Source: Massilia aquatica (GTDB lineage: Bacteria; Pseudomonadota; Gammaproteobacteria; Burkholderiales; Burkholderiaceae_D). Taken from it: a stretch of DNA of 64,000 nucleotides. Shown piece by piece: positions 43,717 to 53,468 of this stretch. The notes beneath the pieces were generated by a model. That model had not been told where the DNA came from. It worked only from the letters and a program-made list of their open reading frames with translations, and searched no databases. The DNA is taken from positions 414,014 through 478,013 of the forward strand of contig NZ_VVIW01000004.1 in NCBI RefSeq assembly GCF_011682045.1. The letters are read 5' to 3'. How positions within the stretch are numbered: the first letter of the stretch is position 1; every line of letters starts with the position of its first letter. The position numbers and the translations under genes are program-made.

Positions 43717-45066
43717 ATGCCAAGCACCATGAAGTTGACGCCCCGCGAAATCGTTTCCGAACTCGACAAGCACGTGGTCGGCCAGGGCAAGGCCAAGCGC
43801 GCGGTCGCCATCGCCCTGCGCAACCGCTGGCGCCGCCAGCAGGTGGCCGAGCCGCTGCGCCACGAAATCACGCCCAAGAACATCCTCATGATCGGCCCTA
43901 CGGGCGTGGGCAAGACCGAGATCGCGCGCCGCCTGGCCAAGCTGGCCGACGCGCCCTTCATCAAGATCGAAGCGACCAAGTTCACCGAAGTCGGCTACGT
44001 GGGGCGCGATGTCGACACCATCATCCGCGACCTGATCGACATCGGCATCAAGCAGACCCGCGCCAGCGAAATGAAAAAGGTGCGCCAGCGCGCCGAAGAC
44101 GCGGCCGAAGACCGCATCATCGACATCCTGGTGCCGCCGGCGCGCGACTTCGGCTTTAACGTCACGCCGCCGCCTGAAACCAAGGAAGGCGACGGCACCC
44201 GCCAGACTTTCCGCAAGCGCCTGCGCGAAGGCGAGCTGGACGAGCGCGAGATCGAACTCGAAGTGGCCGAGCCCGGTCCCCAGATGGAAATCATGGCCCC
44301 GCCCGGCATGGAAGAAATGACCGAGCAGATCAAGTCCATGTTTTCGGGCATCGGCGCGGCGCGCAAGAAGCCGCGCAAGATCAAGATCCGCGAAGCGATG
44401 AAGATCCTGATCGACGAAGAAGCGGCCAAGCTGGTCAACGACGACGAACTCAAGCAAAAGGCGATCGCCAACGTCGAGCAGAACGGCATCGTGTTCCTCG
44501 ATGAGATCGACAAGATCGCCTCGCGCTCCGAAATGGGCGGGGCCGACGTCTCGCGCGCCGGCGTGCAGCGCGACCTGCTGCCGCTGGTCGAGGGCACCAC
44601 GGTCAACACCAAGTACGGCATGATCCGCACCGACCATATCCTGTTCATCGCCTCCGGCGCGTTCCATCTGGCCAAGCCGTCGGACCTGATTCCCGAATTG
44701 CAGGGGCGCTTTCCGATCCGGGTCGAGCTCGAGTCGCTCTCGATTGCCGATTTCGAGTGCATTCTCACCAGTACCGATGCCTGCCTGACCAAGCAGTACG
44801 AAGCGCTGCTGGCGACCGAGGACGTCAAGGTCGAGTTTGCCCAAGACGGCATCACGCGCCTGGCCGAGATTGCGTTTTCGGTTAACGAGCGCACCGAGAA
44901 CATCGGCGCGCGGCGCTTGTACACGGTGATGGAAAAGCTGCTCGAAGAAGTGTCGTTTACCGCCAGCGAGACCGGCGGCAGCGTGGTGGCGATCAACGCC
45001 GCGTACGTCAACGAGCGTCTGGACAAACTGGCCGACAACGAAGACCTGTCGCGCTACGTGCTGTAA
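43717..45066 (+). CDS. hslU: ATP-dependent protease ATPase subunit HslU
   Basis: The 449-residue AAA+ unfoldase has Walker A GPTGVGKT at residues 60-67, Walker [12 protein letters not shown], the central I-domain (residues 110-240) and the C-terminal DLSRYVL that inserts into HslV. AAGGGG lies before the ATG at 43717; an earlier in-frame start would overlap hslV. It unfolds substrates such as heat-damaged proteins. Confidence 0.97.
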   Translation: MPSTMKLTPREIVSELDKHVVGQGKAKRAVAIALRNRWRRQQVAEPLRHEITPKNILMIGPTGVGKTEIARRLAKLADAPFIKIEATKFTEVGYVGRDVDTIIRDLIDIGIKQTRASEMKKVRQRAEDAAEDRIIDILVPPARDFGFNVTPPPETKEGDGTRQTFRKRLREGELDEREIELEVAEPGPQMEIMAPPGMEEMTEQIKSMFSGIGAARKKPRKIKIREAMKILIDEEAAKLVNDDELKQKAIANVEQNGIVFLDEIDKIASRSEMGGADVSRAGVQRDLLPLVEGTTVNTKYGMIRTDHILFIASGAFHLAKPSDLIPELQGRFPIRVELESLSIADFECILTSTDACLTKQYEALLATEDVKVEFAQDGITRLAEIAFSVNERTENIGARRLYTVMEKLLEEVSFTASETGGSVVAINAAYVNERLDKLADNEDLSRYVL

Positions 45067-45078
45067 GGAGGGCGCGCG

Positions 45079-45279
45079 ATGGCGAACAAGGCACTGGCGA
45101 CGCGGCAAAAAATGCGCATCACCGTCAAGCCGACGCAGCAGGTTGCCAAGGTGCGCAACCCGGTGGCCGTGGCAGCCAAGCTGCGCGCCGCCGGGCCGCA
45201 CGCCAAGGGTCCGGCGCAGGAGCGCCAGGCGGCCAAGCGCGCCCTCAAGAAGGCCAGGCTGGTGCCGGAGGACGAATGA
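45079..45279 (+). CDS. Small basic hypothetical protein
   Basis: The 66-residue protein is Lys/Arg/Ala-rich (residues 1-60 hold most of the charge) and ends with PEDE. I do not recognise a family. AAGGAGG stands seven bases before the ATG, and the frame begins 12 bases after hslU and overlaps the next frame by ATGA, so it is probably translated in the hslVU transcript. It could bind nucleic acid, but that is only suggested by its charge. Confidence 0.55.
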   Translation: MANKALATRQKMRITVKPTQQVAKVRNPVAVAAKLRAAGPHAKGPAQERQAAKRALKKARLVPEDE

Positions 45280-45438
45280 GCTGGAATTACCGGGTCATGC
45301 ACAAGGCAGGGCAACTGGCGGTTTATTCGGTGTATTACGATGACGCGGGCAAGGTGATCAGCTCGAGCATCTTGTCGCAATTGCTGTGCACTGTATATGG
45401 ACGCGTTGACCAAGCCGGTGCTGGACTATGTGGAATAG
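45276..45438 (+). pseudogene. Decayed small gene (frameshift between conserved ends)
   Basis: The first 30 codons (MSWNYRVMHKAGQLAVYSVY, then YDDAGKV) look like a small conserved protein family. The expected C-terminal end ALYMDALTKPVLDYVE with a stop at 45436-45438 is present but in another frame (from 45388), and part of the middle seems lost. The original frame runs on to 45503 without sense. I read this as an indel-damaged gene coupled to the upstream small gene by ATGA. Confidence 0.5.
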
Positions 45439-45621
45439 CGTTAGCTGGCCTGGCTGGATGTGTCCTGACGCGGGCGGAAGTTGGCGCAATTATTCAAGCT
45501 TGATCAGGTGAGGCGCGCGTGGCCAGCGAAAAATCACGCTTCAAGAGCGTGTAATACACTGCCAGAAAGTGAGTTAAATACGATTAATACGACAAAACCG
45601 GGGATCTCGCTATCGCTGCTG

Positions 45622-45840
45622 ATGGCTGACGCAGTCGTTCTGTGCCAGGCTATCGCTGCGCGCATGTCGACAATGGACGCAGTAGACACTGAAAGCATCG
45701 ATGAAGATGCATTGGCCGAACTGTACAAAGATCGCGACGCTTTGCAGCGCCTGCAAGACTACATCAAGCACGAATTCGCAGAAGCCTTTCGAACCCCACC
45801 GCCGCAAGCTGATGCCAGCTATGAACATGACCTGAAGTAG
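45622..45840 (+). CDS. Hypothetical protein
   Basis: The 72-residue acidic protein (VDTESIDEDALAELYKDRDA) is helical by composition and ends SYEHDLK. No family is recognised. The ATG at 45622 lacks a clear ribosome site, and the frame is open for another 47 codons upstream to a TTG, so the start is uncertain. Base composition is less G/C-rich than in hslU. Confidence 0.4.
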   Translation: MADAVVLCQAIAARMSTMDAVDTESIDEDALAELYKDRDALQRLQDYIKHEFAEAFRTPPPQADASYEHDLK

Positions 45841-45891
45841 AGGATGTAAGCCGGAAACGCCAAAAATTGCGTGCCCTTGCCAGGTCCGGTC

Positions 45892-46224
45892 CTAAGGTTT
45901 GTCGCTTCGCCAGACCCATCCGATGGAGTGCAGATTGCATCGGGTGACAGTCCAGCCGTCAATGATCATTTCAATGGCAGGCGCCCCACAAATTTCACAG
46001 ATCTCCAGACTGCGCCGGGCCACGTCCTCAAGGTAGTCCGCGAACGCCGGATCGTTGCGTGGAGAAAAATCGAATCTTAACGCTCCAAATTTTTCAAACG
46101 CACAGCTTATCGATATAAGTGGAGGCAAATTTTTGTAGACGTCGTCTACCAAATGCAGCCAGCCTTCGCCAGTCGATTCCCGGATCTGCTCGCGTGCCTC
46201 CAGCCTGGTCAAACCTTTGTCCAT
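45892..46224 (-). CDS. Hypothetical protein with CxxC zinc-binding-like tail
   Basis: The 110-residue protein has the layout GEGWLHLVDDVYK, then AFEKFGALRFDF, then SLEICEICGAPA and a closing TRCNLHS. I recall similar small proteins of unknown function in phage-related and accessory regions with the pattern GW..LVD, EKFG.LR and a terminal CxxC...C..H site. The function is unknown. It is convergent with the preceding small gene and lacks a good ribosome site. The lower G/C content suggests acquired DNA. Confidence 0.6.
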   Translation of the reverse strand: MDKGLTRLEAREQIRESTGEGWLHLVDDVYKNLPPLISISCAFEKFGALRFDFSPRNDPAFADYLEDVARRSLEICEICGAPAIEMIIDGWTVTRCNLHSIGWVWRSDKP

Positions 46225-46470
46225 GTGAAGCCTGCGTCGATGTGTGCTGGGTTGTCGGCAACGCCGGGTGGCGAGGCAAGCGCCGCATCACCGATGCTAG
46301 CGTCGATTCCGATCGGGAGCTTGTCGCAGTAGCGCATCGGCGCCGGGGATGACGGAGTAGCGCCGCTGACGAACGTGTTGGGTACAGCGAGGAAATCGAA
46401 CGATCAAGGCAAGGGCCGCCAGCGGGCGCCCTGGCGGGCGCCCGCGATCAGGCCATCTGGTGTGCGCGTC

Positions 46471-47046
46471 CTAGAACTTCCAGGCCGCGCCTAAGGTCAG
46501 TAAATGCACATGCGTGCGTGCCAGCGCGCCAACACCGGCCTTGAACACATCGTAATCGGCCGTGAGCGACAAATGCTTGTCCAGCGCATAGGCCATTCCC
46601 AGCCCACCCGTCACGCCAGCCGATGCGTTTGATACGCCATCGAACTTGCCCGACAAGCGCGCCAGCCCGGCCCTGGCATGCACCGACAACGCATCGGTCT
46701 CGCGCGAACTGATGCGGTACGACAGCCCCGCTCCCCGCAGCGAGGCCGCGCCACGCTCGCGCGCCAGGCTCATCTTGCCGCTGCGGTAGCCCACCAGCTC
46801 GACCGAACTGGTCAGCTCGGAACCCTGCCACGCGCTGAACGGCGCAAAATTAAAACCCGCGAACAGCTTGGCGCTGCCATTGTCCTGTCCCTTGCACGCC
46901 TCGGCGCCGCCGCATGGCGCGCTCAACTGCATGCGCCCTGCCGCGCCGCCCGCATAGATCGGACTGGTGTCGCCGTAGCTGGCGGCGCTGGCGGCGCCGC
47001 TGAACAAGGTCAGCAGAAAGGCGGCAAGCAGCGGGGTTGTGGGCAT
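46471..47046 (-). CDS. Outer-membrane beta-barrel protein (OmpA/OmpX-like)
   Basis: The 191-residue protein has a signal peptide (residues 1-21, ASAAS), a two-Cys segment (CGGAEACKG), alternating strands such as GLSYRISSRETDALSVHARAG and GGLGMAYALDKHLSLTADYD, and a final AWKF ending in Phe. This pattern fits an eight-strand barrel of the OmpX/opacity type. The role may be adhesion or envelope stability. It is divergent from an HTH regulator gene. Confidence 0.75.
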   Translation of the reverse strand: MPTTPLLAAFLLTLFSGAASAASYGDTSPIYAGGAAGRMQLSAPCGGAEACKGQDNGSAKLFAGFNFAPFSAWQGSELTSSVELVGYRSGKMSLARERGAASLRGAGLSYRISSRETDALSVHARAGLARLSGKFDGVSNASAGVTGGLGMAYALDKHLSLTADYDVFKAGVGALARTHVHLLTLGAAWKF

Positions 47047-47130
47047 CGGTTCACTTTCGCTATACAGCGTGACTGGAGTGAAGCCAGTGTCATGCTTTTC
47101 CTCAAAAAGTACTATCGTCTTGTGCGAAGC

Positions 47131-47143
47131 ACCGAAATTCGGT
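47131..47143. promoter_or_regulatory. Palindrome between the barrel gene and the HTH gene
   Basis: ACCGAAATTCGGT is a perfect palindrome around its central base, 46 bases before the HTH gene and 84 before the barrel gene. It is a candidate operator of the adjacent regulator. Confidence 0.45.
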
Positions 47144-47189
47144 ACATTGGGTATCGGATAACACTACATTTTGCCGTCAAAGGAATCGC

Positions 47190-47924
47190 ATGAGCTCACC
47201 TGAGCTGGTCATACAAGTGCTGCGCGCCGAGCTGCGCGCGGCGGGCATCACCTACAAGGCGCTGGCCGCACGCATCGGCATGAGCGAGTCGAGCGTCAAG
47301 CGCATGTTCGGCCAGAAAGACATGGCGCTGTCGCGCCTGGCCCAGATCTGCAAGGCGGCCGGGGTGCCGCTCGAAGACGTGCTGCGCCGCGCGGCCGACG
47401 CCCGGCCGCAAGCCGACACCCTCACCCCCACCCAGGAAAAGTCGCTGATGGCCAATCCGCGCCTGCTGCTGGTCGCCATCTGCTGCCTGGGCAACTGGAC
47501 GCTCGACCAGATCATCGAAACCTACCAGCTCAGCGAGCCCGAATGCATCGGCCTGATGGTCGAACTGGACCGCCTCGGCCTGATCGAACTGAAACCCCTG
47601 AACCGCTACAGCATGCGTGTCTCGACCACCTTCCGCTGGCTGCCGGACGGGCCGGTGCAGCAGTATTTCCGTGAACATGTGGTGGAAGATTATTTCAGCG
47701 GGCGCTTCGACGGCGCCGGCGAAACCTTGCTGTGCCTGCCGGCGCGCCTGTCGCTGGGCAGTTCGCGCGAACTGCTGCTGAAAATCCAGCAACTGGCAGC
47801 CGAACTGGCGCGCCTGCACCAGGCCGACCGCCGCCTGTCGCCGGACGAGCGCGACGGCGTGACCCTGCTGCTGGGATTTCAATCGTGGGAGTCGAGCGCG
47901 TTTACCGCGCTGCGGCGCGCTTAG
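47190..47924 (+). CDS. Helix-turn-helix (XRE-type) transcriptional regulator
   Basis: The 244-residue protein has an N-terminal HTH (ITYKALAARIGMSESSVKRMF, residues 20-40) and the following LSRLAQICKAAGVPLEDVL helix pair typical of XRE domains. The C-terminal 170 residues are a helical domain with a winged-helix-like section (LSEPECIGLMVELDRLGLIEL) and no recognised ligand site. AAAGGAA lies before the ATG. It is divergent from the barrel gene and ends seven bases from the convergent patatin gene. Confidence 0.8.
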   Translation: MSSPELVIQVLRAELRAAGITYKALAARIGMSESSVKRMFGQKDMALSRLAQICKAAGVPLEDVLRRAADARPQADTLTPTQEKSLMANPRLLLVAICCLGNWTLDQIIETYQLSEPECIGLMVELDRLGLIELKPLNRYSMRVSTTFRWLPDGPVQQYFREHVVEDYFSGRFDGAGETLLCLPARLSLGSSRELLLKIQQLAAELARLHQADRRLSPDERDGVTLLLGFQSWESSAFTALRRA

Positions 47925-47931
47925 GCTGCGG

Positions 47932-50142
47932 CTACCAGATCGGCCCAAGGAACAGATAAGCGGTGCCGCCGCCGTCGATGGTCTTGCCGGCGCCCACATA
48001 CACCGGCCCGAAGCGCGTGTCGACCGACAAAAAGCCGCTGACGGCCTGCTTGAAGGCGGCGTCGCGCTGCACCGTCCGGCGGTCGAAGGCGCCGCCCGCT
48101 TCCAGCGAAAAGCCGGCGCGCACGGTGCCGCCAAGAGTCACCGGCAAGGCGCCGATGCGGCGCGCCATGACCAGCCGTCCGAAGGCGATGCGGTTGCCCT
48201 CCAACGACTCCGGCAACGATCCCGACAAGCGTAAAAATCCGCCCAGGCTGAGCGGGGCGGCGCCGCTGCTGGCGACCGCGTATTCGCCGTACACATGCCC
48301 GGCCCAGTCGCGTGTGCGGAAGGCGGACAGGCCAAGCACGGAAAACTGCGCCAGCGCCCCGGCGCCAGCGCTGTCGCCGGCGCGCCCGGCCAGCTGGGCG
48401 TCGATCAGATTGCCCCGGCTGGGAAAGCCGAGCGAGTCGAGCGTGTCGACCCGGTAGCGCAGGAAACTGTAGTTGTTTGCGGCGAGCGCGCTGCCGCTTC
48501 GCTCGGGAATGACGGCGCGCACGCCCAGGCTCTGGCGCACCATGCCGAAGCGCACGTCGCCCCAGCTGCCCAGTTCCCGCCCCACCACCAGGCTCACCGA
48601 GCGCTGTGAAAAGGCGACGCGGCTCTGGCGCCGGCCATACTGGAAGACATCGAACGAGCTGGAACCGTACTGGAGATCGGGCGCCACGTACCAGGGCGAG
48701 CCGGGGCCGAGCGGCTGGTGGAACTCCACGCCAACGCCGCGCTCGTCGCCGATCTGGGCCGTGGTGCGCAGCTCGCCGCCCCACGGGTTCATCGAGGAAC
48801 GCACGTGCATCACTTTGAGCGCGAAGCGGTTGGCGTTGTCGAAGTCGCTGGCCAGTTCCAGCCCCACGCGCAGGCGGCTGTTGGTCCAGCCGGCCTCGGT
48901 GGCGCGGATGGCCACCGCGCGCTGCCCGCCCTCGTCGTCGATATCGGTCTCGACCCGCTCCAGGTCGCCGCGTCCGTACAGACTGTTGGCGGCGCGCCGC
49001 ACCTGGTCGCGCGTGCGGGTCTGGCCCTGCGCGAGACCCGACTGCACCTGCAGGATTTTCGGGTTGATGCGCCCGTTGCTCTCGACCCTGACCTCGGCCA
49101 GCAGCAGCGGCGTGTCCGACAGCGGCGGCGTGGCCAGGCGGTTGTTTTCGAACAGCGCGTAGTCGGCCGCCGGCAGCGCCAGCGCCGCCAGGCGCGGCGC
49201 CAGCGCGCGCGTGGCGGCCTCGCCGCCCTGGATGGCGCTGTCGATATTGCGGAAGTCCAGAAAGCTCGTGCCGCTCAGTTCCGGCGAAATCAGGATGTCG
49301 TTGGACCCGAGTTCCTTGATCGAGCGCTGCACGTTCTGTTCGGTCAGGATGTTGATCATCTGCTGCGCCACGCCGAGCGCGCTGCCGAGGTTTTTCTCGG
49401 GCGCCAGCGGGGTGCCGACGTTGACCGCGATGATGATGTCGGCGCCCATCTTGCGCGCCAGGTCGATCGGCAGGTTGCGCACCAGGCCGCCGTCGACCAC
49501 CAGGCGCTGGTTGACCCGCACCGGCGCGAACACGCCCGGCACCGCCAGCGAGGCGCGCATGGTCAGGAACAGCGGGGTGTCGACCAGGTCGACCAGGTCG
49601 CCCGTGACCAGGTCCGAGGCCACCGAGCGAAACGGCAGGCTGAGTTGATTGACCGGACGGTCGCGCGTGCCGGCCGGCAGCAGGCGCGCCAGCGCCAGTT
49701 CCAGCGCAGCGTTGCCGGCGGCGGCCGGCGGCAGCGACAGGCCGTCGCGGTGCAGGCCGAACTCGATGCGCGAGGGCAGCATCACGTCTTCTTCGCGGCG
49801 CCGGAATTGCAGGTCTTCGCGCGCCGGGCGGTCGGCCACCACGCGGTCCCAGTCGGTGTGGCGCGCCATCTGTTCCAGGTCGGACACCGAGGAGCCGGCC
49901 GCGTAGGCGCCGCCGATCACGCTGCCCATGCTGGTGCCGACCACGATGTCGACCGGCACGCGCAGCTCGCGCAGCACGCGCAGCACGCCGATGTGGGCGA
50001 AGCCGCGCGCGCCGCCGCCGGAAAGCACCAGCGCCACGCGCGCACGCGCCGCCACGCCAGCGCCGTCGGCGGCCTGCGCCAGCACCGCGCCCGCGGGCAG
50101 GCCGAGGACGCAGGCCGCGGCCAGCAAGCACAATCGCTTCAT
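47932..50142 (-). CDS. Patatin-like phospholipase with outer-membrane barrel (type Vd autotransporter, PlpD-like)
   Basis: The 736-residue protein has a signal peptide (residues 1-23) and a patatin domain with GGGARGFAHIG (42-52), the nucleophile Ser71 in GTSMG and Asp217 in DGG. A POTRA-like linker (about 330-400) leads to a C-terminal Omp85-type barrel (about 410-736) that ends GPIW. This is the layout of PlpD, which hydrolyses phospholipids and exposes or releases its lipase domain. It starts seven bases after gspC, so it belongs to the type II secretion transcript. Confidence 0.9.
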   Translation of the reverse strand: MKRLCLLAAACVLGLPAGAVLAQAADGAGVAARARVALVLSGGGARGFAHIGVLRVLRELRVPVDIVVGTSMGSVIGGAYAAGSSVSDLEQMARHTDWDRVVADRPAREDLQFRRREEDVMLPSRIEFGLHRDGLSLPPAAAGNAALELALARLLPAGTRDRPVNQLSLPFRSVASDLVTGDLVDLVDTPLFLTMRASLAVPGVFAPVRVNQRLVVDGGLVRNLPIDLARKMGADIIIAVNVGTPLAPEKNLGSALGVAQQMINILTEQNVQRSIKELGSNDILISPELSGTSFLDFRNIDSAIQGGEAATRALAPRLAALALPAADYALFENNRLATPPLSDTPLLLAEVRVESNGRINPKILQVQSGLAQGQTRTRDQVRRAANSLYGRGDLERVETDIDDEGGQRAVAIRATEAGWTNSRLRVGLELASDFDNANRFALKVMHVRSSMNPWGGELRTTAQIGDERGVGVEFHQPLGPGSPWYVAPDLQYGSSSFDVFQYGRRQSRVAFSQRSVSLVVGRELGSWGDVRFGMVRQSLGVRAVIPERSGSALAANNYSFLRYRVDTLDSLGFPSRGNLIDAQLAGRAGDSAGAGALAQFSVLGLSAFRTRDWAGHVYGEYAVASSGAAPLSLGGFLRLSGSLPESLEGNRIAFGRLVMARRIGALPVTLGGTVRAGFSLEAGGAFDRRTVQRDAAFKQAVSGFLSVDTRFGPVYVGAGKTIDGGGTAYLFLGPIW

Positions 50143-50149
50143 GCGCGCC

Positions 50150-50758
50150 TTATTGGGTCGGCGGCTGGTTGCCTGCGCCGGGGCTGACCACGCTGCGGGT
50201 CGGCCCCGGCATCTGCTGCGGCGGCGGCGCCGTGGGGGCCGGCGGCGTTGGCGTCAGCCCTTGCGAGGCGTCGGGCGGCGCGGCAGGCGGCGGATTCGAG
50301 GCGCTGTTGTCGGGCGGCGGCATCGGCGGCGGGGCCGCCATCGGCGGCGCCATCTCGGGGCCGGCCTTGGCGTCGGTGGCCAGTTCGATGCGTTTTTCGA
50401 CGCCGCCTTCGGACAGCATCACATAACGCGGGAACACCGCGCTGACGGTCACGCCGGGGGCGACTTCGCGCCCGACCTTGAGCGCGCGCGGCGGCTGGCC
50501 GTCGGCCACCAAAATGGCGGCGCTGTCGCGCCCGGCCGAGATCACGCCGGTCAGCTGGTAATTGCTGACCACCACGGTGGCGGCCTGGCCGCCGAACAGG
50601 GTGGCGCCGGCGTCGGAGGCGGGCACCGGATCGGGCGCGTTGGCGGCGGCCACGATCGGCCGGTCCGGGCCCTTGATGAACTGCATGGCCCAGTACGCGA
50701 TCGAGGCCGACAGGAGAACCACGGCGAGCAGGCTGAAAACTATTGGCAAACGCTTCAT
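50150..50758 (-). CDS. gspC: Type II secretion protein GspC
   Basis: The 202-residue inner-membrane protein has one N-terminal membrane helix (residues 5-27) and a homology-region domain (TLFGGQAATVVVSNYQLTGV, LKVGREVAPGVTVSAVFPRY) that contacts the secretin. The last 70 residues are Pro-rich and seem disordered; no PDZ domain follows. This short form occurs in several Burkholderiales. It is 11 bases after gspF. Confidence 0.85.
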   Translation of the reverse strand: MKRLPIVFSLLAVVLLSASIAYWAMQFIKGPDRPIVAAANAPDPVPASDAGATLFGGQAATVVVSNYQLTGVISAGRDSAAILVADGQPPRALKVGREVAPGVTVSAVFPRYVMLSEGGVEKRIELATDAKAGPEMAPPMAAPPPMPPPDNSASNPPPAAPPDASQGLTPTPPAPTAPPPQQMPGPTRSVVSPGAGNQPPTQ

Positions 50759-50769
50759 TACATTCCTTT

Positions 50770-51990
50770 TTACCGCACCAGCTGATTGATTTCAATGATA
50801 GGCATCAGCACCGCGAGCACGATCAGCAGCACCACCACGCCCATGGCCAGGATCAGCACCGGTTCGAGCAGGCCGGCGATGGTGAGCGTGCGCCGCTCCA
50901 GGTCCTGCTGCTGCGAATTGGCGGCCCGTTCCAGCATGGCCGGCAGTTCGCCGGTGATCTCGCCGGCGCGGATCATGTGGATCAGCATCGGCGGAAAGTG
51001 CTTTTGCGCCGACAGCGCGCGCGCCAGGCTGACGCCCTCGCGCACGCTGGCGCTGGCCTGCTCGACCAGCTCCTTCATGGCCAGGTTGGACAAGGTGTCG
51101 CGGCTGGTGTCGAGCGCGCGCAGGATCGGCACGCCCGAGCCGGTGGTGATCGCCAGGGTGCTGGCGAAGCGCGCCGTGTTCAGGCTGCGCTCGAACTTGC
51201 CGTAGATGGGGGCCGTCAGCAGCCAGGTATGCCAGCGCCTTTTCAGCACCGGGTTGCGCAGCGCGCGCCGCCACATCCAGAAGGCGCCGACCAGCAAGAT
51301 GCCGACCACGATGCCCCAGGCGCGCACGAAATCCGACACGGCCAGCATCATCACGGTCAGCAGCGGCAGCTTTTGCTTGGTGTTGGCGAACACCGAGACG
51401 ATCTGCGGCACCACGTAGGTGAGCAAAAAGATCACGATCGCGAACGCCACCACGGTGACGATGGCCGGATAGGTAAACGCCAGGCGCACCTTCTGCACCA
51501 GCGCGTTGCGCCGTTCGATGTAGTCGGCCAGGCGCGAGAGCACGCGCGCCAGGTGGCCGATCTGCTCGCCCGAGGCCACCAGCGCGCGGTAAATCTCGGC
51601 AAAGTCGCGCGGGTGGCGCGAGAGCGCGTCGGAAAACGGCGCGCCGCCCATCACTTCCGAGCGGATCGAGGCCACCAGGTCGCGCACGTACGGACGTTCG
51701 GCCTGTTCCAGCAGCGCCGTAAACGCTTGTTCGAGCGGCAGGCCGGCCTCCAGCAAACTGGCCAGCTGGCGCGTAAACAGCGCCAGTTCGACCTGCGACA
51801 GGCGCTCGCCGAAACCGCGGCTTTTCTCGGCGCCGGAGGCGTCCAGCTGGGCCGCAATGGCCTCGACCATCAAGGGCGTGAGGCCCTGCAGGCGCAGGTC
51901 GGCGCGCGCCGAACGGGCGCTGTCGGCGTTGACCACGCCCTTGCGGGTGCTGCCGTCGCCATCGACGGCTTCATAACGGAATGCGGGCAT
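50770..51990 (-). CDS. gspF: Type II secretion inner-membrane protein GspF
   Basis: The 406-residue platform protein shows the two GspF repeats. The N-terminal MPAFRYEAVDGDGSTRKGVV is typical, three membrane helices are near 170-195, 225-245 and 375-400, and each helical repeat has the GxPL/GxPF pattern (EAGLPLEQAFTALL, TGSGVPILRALDTSR). It binds the ATPase GspE. It is ten bases after gspE. Confidence 0.95.
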   Translation of the reverse strand: MPAFRYEAVDGDGSTRKGVVNADSARSARADLRLQGLTPLMVEAIAAQLDASGAEKSRGFGERLSQVELALFTRQLASLLEAGLPLEQAFTALLEQAERPYVRDLVASIRSEVMGGAPFSDALSRHPRDFAEIYRALVASGEQIGHLARVLSRLADYIERRNALVQKVRLAFTYPAIVTVVAFAIVIFLLTYVVPQIVSVFANTKQKLPLLTVMMLAVSDFVRAWGIVVGILLVGAFWMWRRALRNPVLKRRWHTWLLTAPIYGKFERSLNTARFASTLAITTGSGVPILRALDTSRDTLSNLAMKELVEQASASVREGVSLARALSAQKHFPPMLIHMIRAGEITGELPAMLERAANSQQQDLERRTLTIAGLLEPVLILAMGVVVLLIVLAVLMPIIEINQLVR

Positions 51991-52000
51991 GGTGTTCGGC

Positions 52001-53446
52001 CTAGTCCTTGGTCACGCGCAGCAATTCGGCCTGCGTGGTGGTGCCGTTGTCGAGCCAGCGCTGGCCATCCTCGCGCATGGTTTTCATGCCGCTGGCCTGG
52101 GCCGCGGTGCGGATTTCGGCTTCCGAGGCGCGGTTGTGGATCTGGGCGCTGATCTTGTCGTTCGTCTCTAACAGTTCGTACACGCCGACCCGGCCGTGGT
52201 AGCCGGTCTGGCCGCACTTGTCGCAGCCGACCGCCTTCCACTGGACCGAACGGCCCTGCGGGGTTTCGACTTCGTCGCGCACCTTGCAGTGCTCGCAGAG
52301 TTTGCGCACCAGGCGCTGCGCCATCACGCCCAGCAGGGAGGACGACAGCAGGAACGGTTCGATCCCCATGTCGAGCAGGCGCGTGACCGCCGCCGCCGCA
52401 TCGTTGGTGTGCAGGGTCGCCAGCACCAGGTGGCCGGTGAGCGAAGCCTGGACCGCGATCTGCGCCGTTTCCAGGTCGCGGATCTCGCCGATCATGATCA
52501 CGTCCGGATCCTGGCGCAAGATCGCGCGCAGGGCCTTGGAAAAGCTCATGTCGATGCGGGCGTTGACCTGGGTCTGGCCGACCCCGATCAGGTCGTACTC
52601 GATCGGGTCTTCCACGGTCAGGATATTGGTGGTCGACGCGTTCAGGCGCGAGAGGGCCGCGTACAGGGTGGTGGTCTTGCCGGAACCGGTCGGCCCGGTG
52701 ACCAGCACGATGCCGTGCGGCTGGTTGATCAGCTCATCGAACTGCGGCAGCAGGGCCGCGTTCATGCCCAGGTGCGACAGGTCGAGGCGCCCGGCTTCCT
52801 TGTCGAGCAAACGCAGCACCGCGCGCTCGCCATGCCCGGTGGGGAGCGTGGAGACGCGCACGTCGACCGGTTTGCCGCCCACGCGCAGGGTGATGCGGCC
52901 GTCCTGCGGCAGGCGTTTTTCGGCGATGTCGAGCTGGGCCATGATCTTGATGCGCGAGATCAGCGAGGCGTGGATGGCCTTGCGCGGACGGACCACGTCG
53001 CGCAGCGAACCGTCGATGCGAAAGCGCACCACCGAAGTCTGTTCGAACGGCTCGATGTGGATGTCGGAGGCGCCTTCGCGCAAGGATTGGGTCAGCAGCG
53101 CGTTGATCATGCGGATCACCGGGGCGTCGTCGGACGATTCGAGCAAGTCTTCGATGGCCGGCACGTCCTGCAGCAGCTTGGTCAGGTCGAGGTCGGCGTC
53201 GAATTCGTCGGCCACCTGCGAGGCGTCGCCGCCGGCGCCGGCGTAGGCGCTGGCAATCGCCGCTTCCAGCTCGCTGCGCTCCATCGAGCGCAGCGCAATG
53301 CGCCCGAAGCGGCGCGAGACTTCCGCGATCGCCGCCGGCGCGGTCGCGCCCGAGACCCAGACTTCGATCGGATGCTCGCCATTGTCGGGCGAGCGCGCCA
53401 GCACGCCGAAGTCGCGTGCGAAGGCGTAAGGTAAGAGGTTGCTCAT
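52001..53446 (-). CDS. gspE: Type II secretion ATPase GspE
   Basis: The 481-residue cytoplasmic ATPase drives pseudopilus assembly. Walker [10 protein letters not shown] is at 251-259, the Asp box and His box are in VEDPIEYDL and TLHTNDA, and Walker B is [10 protein letters not shown] tetracysteine zinc site, Cys384/Cys387 and Cys408/Cys411, is complete. The N-terminal 100 residues bind GspL. It is 22 bases after gspD. Confidence 0.97.
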   Translation of the reverse strand: MSNLLPYAFARDFGVLARSPDNGEHPIEVWVSGATAPAAIAEVSRRFGRIALRSMERSELEAAIASAYAGAGGDASQVADEFDADLDLTKLLQDVPAIEDLLESSDDAPVIRMINALLTQSLREGASDIHIEPFEQTSVVRFRIDGSLRDVVRPRKAIHASLISRIKIMAQLDIAEKRLPQDGRITLRVGGKPVDVRVSTLPTGHGERAVLRLLDKEAGRLDLSHLGMNAALLPQFDELINQPHGIVLVTGPTGSGKTTTLYAALSRLNASTTNILTVEDPIEYDLIGVGQTQVNARIDMSFSKALRAILRQDPDVIMIGEIRDLETAQIAVQASLTGHLVLATLHTNDAAAAVTRLLDMGIEPFLLSSSLLGVMAQRLVRKLCEHCKVRDEVETPQGRSVQWKAVGCDKCGQTGYHGRVGVYELLETNDKISAQIHNRASEAEIRTAAQASGMKTMREDGQRWLDNGTTTQAELLRVTKD

Positions 53447-53468
53447 CGCTGGATAGTCCGCTTCTTCA

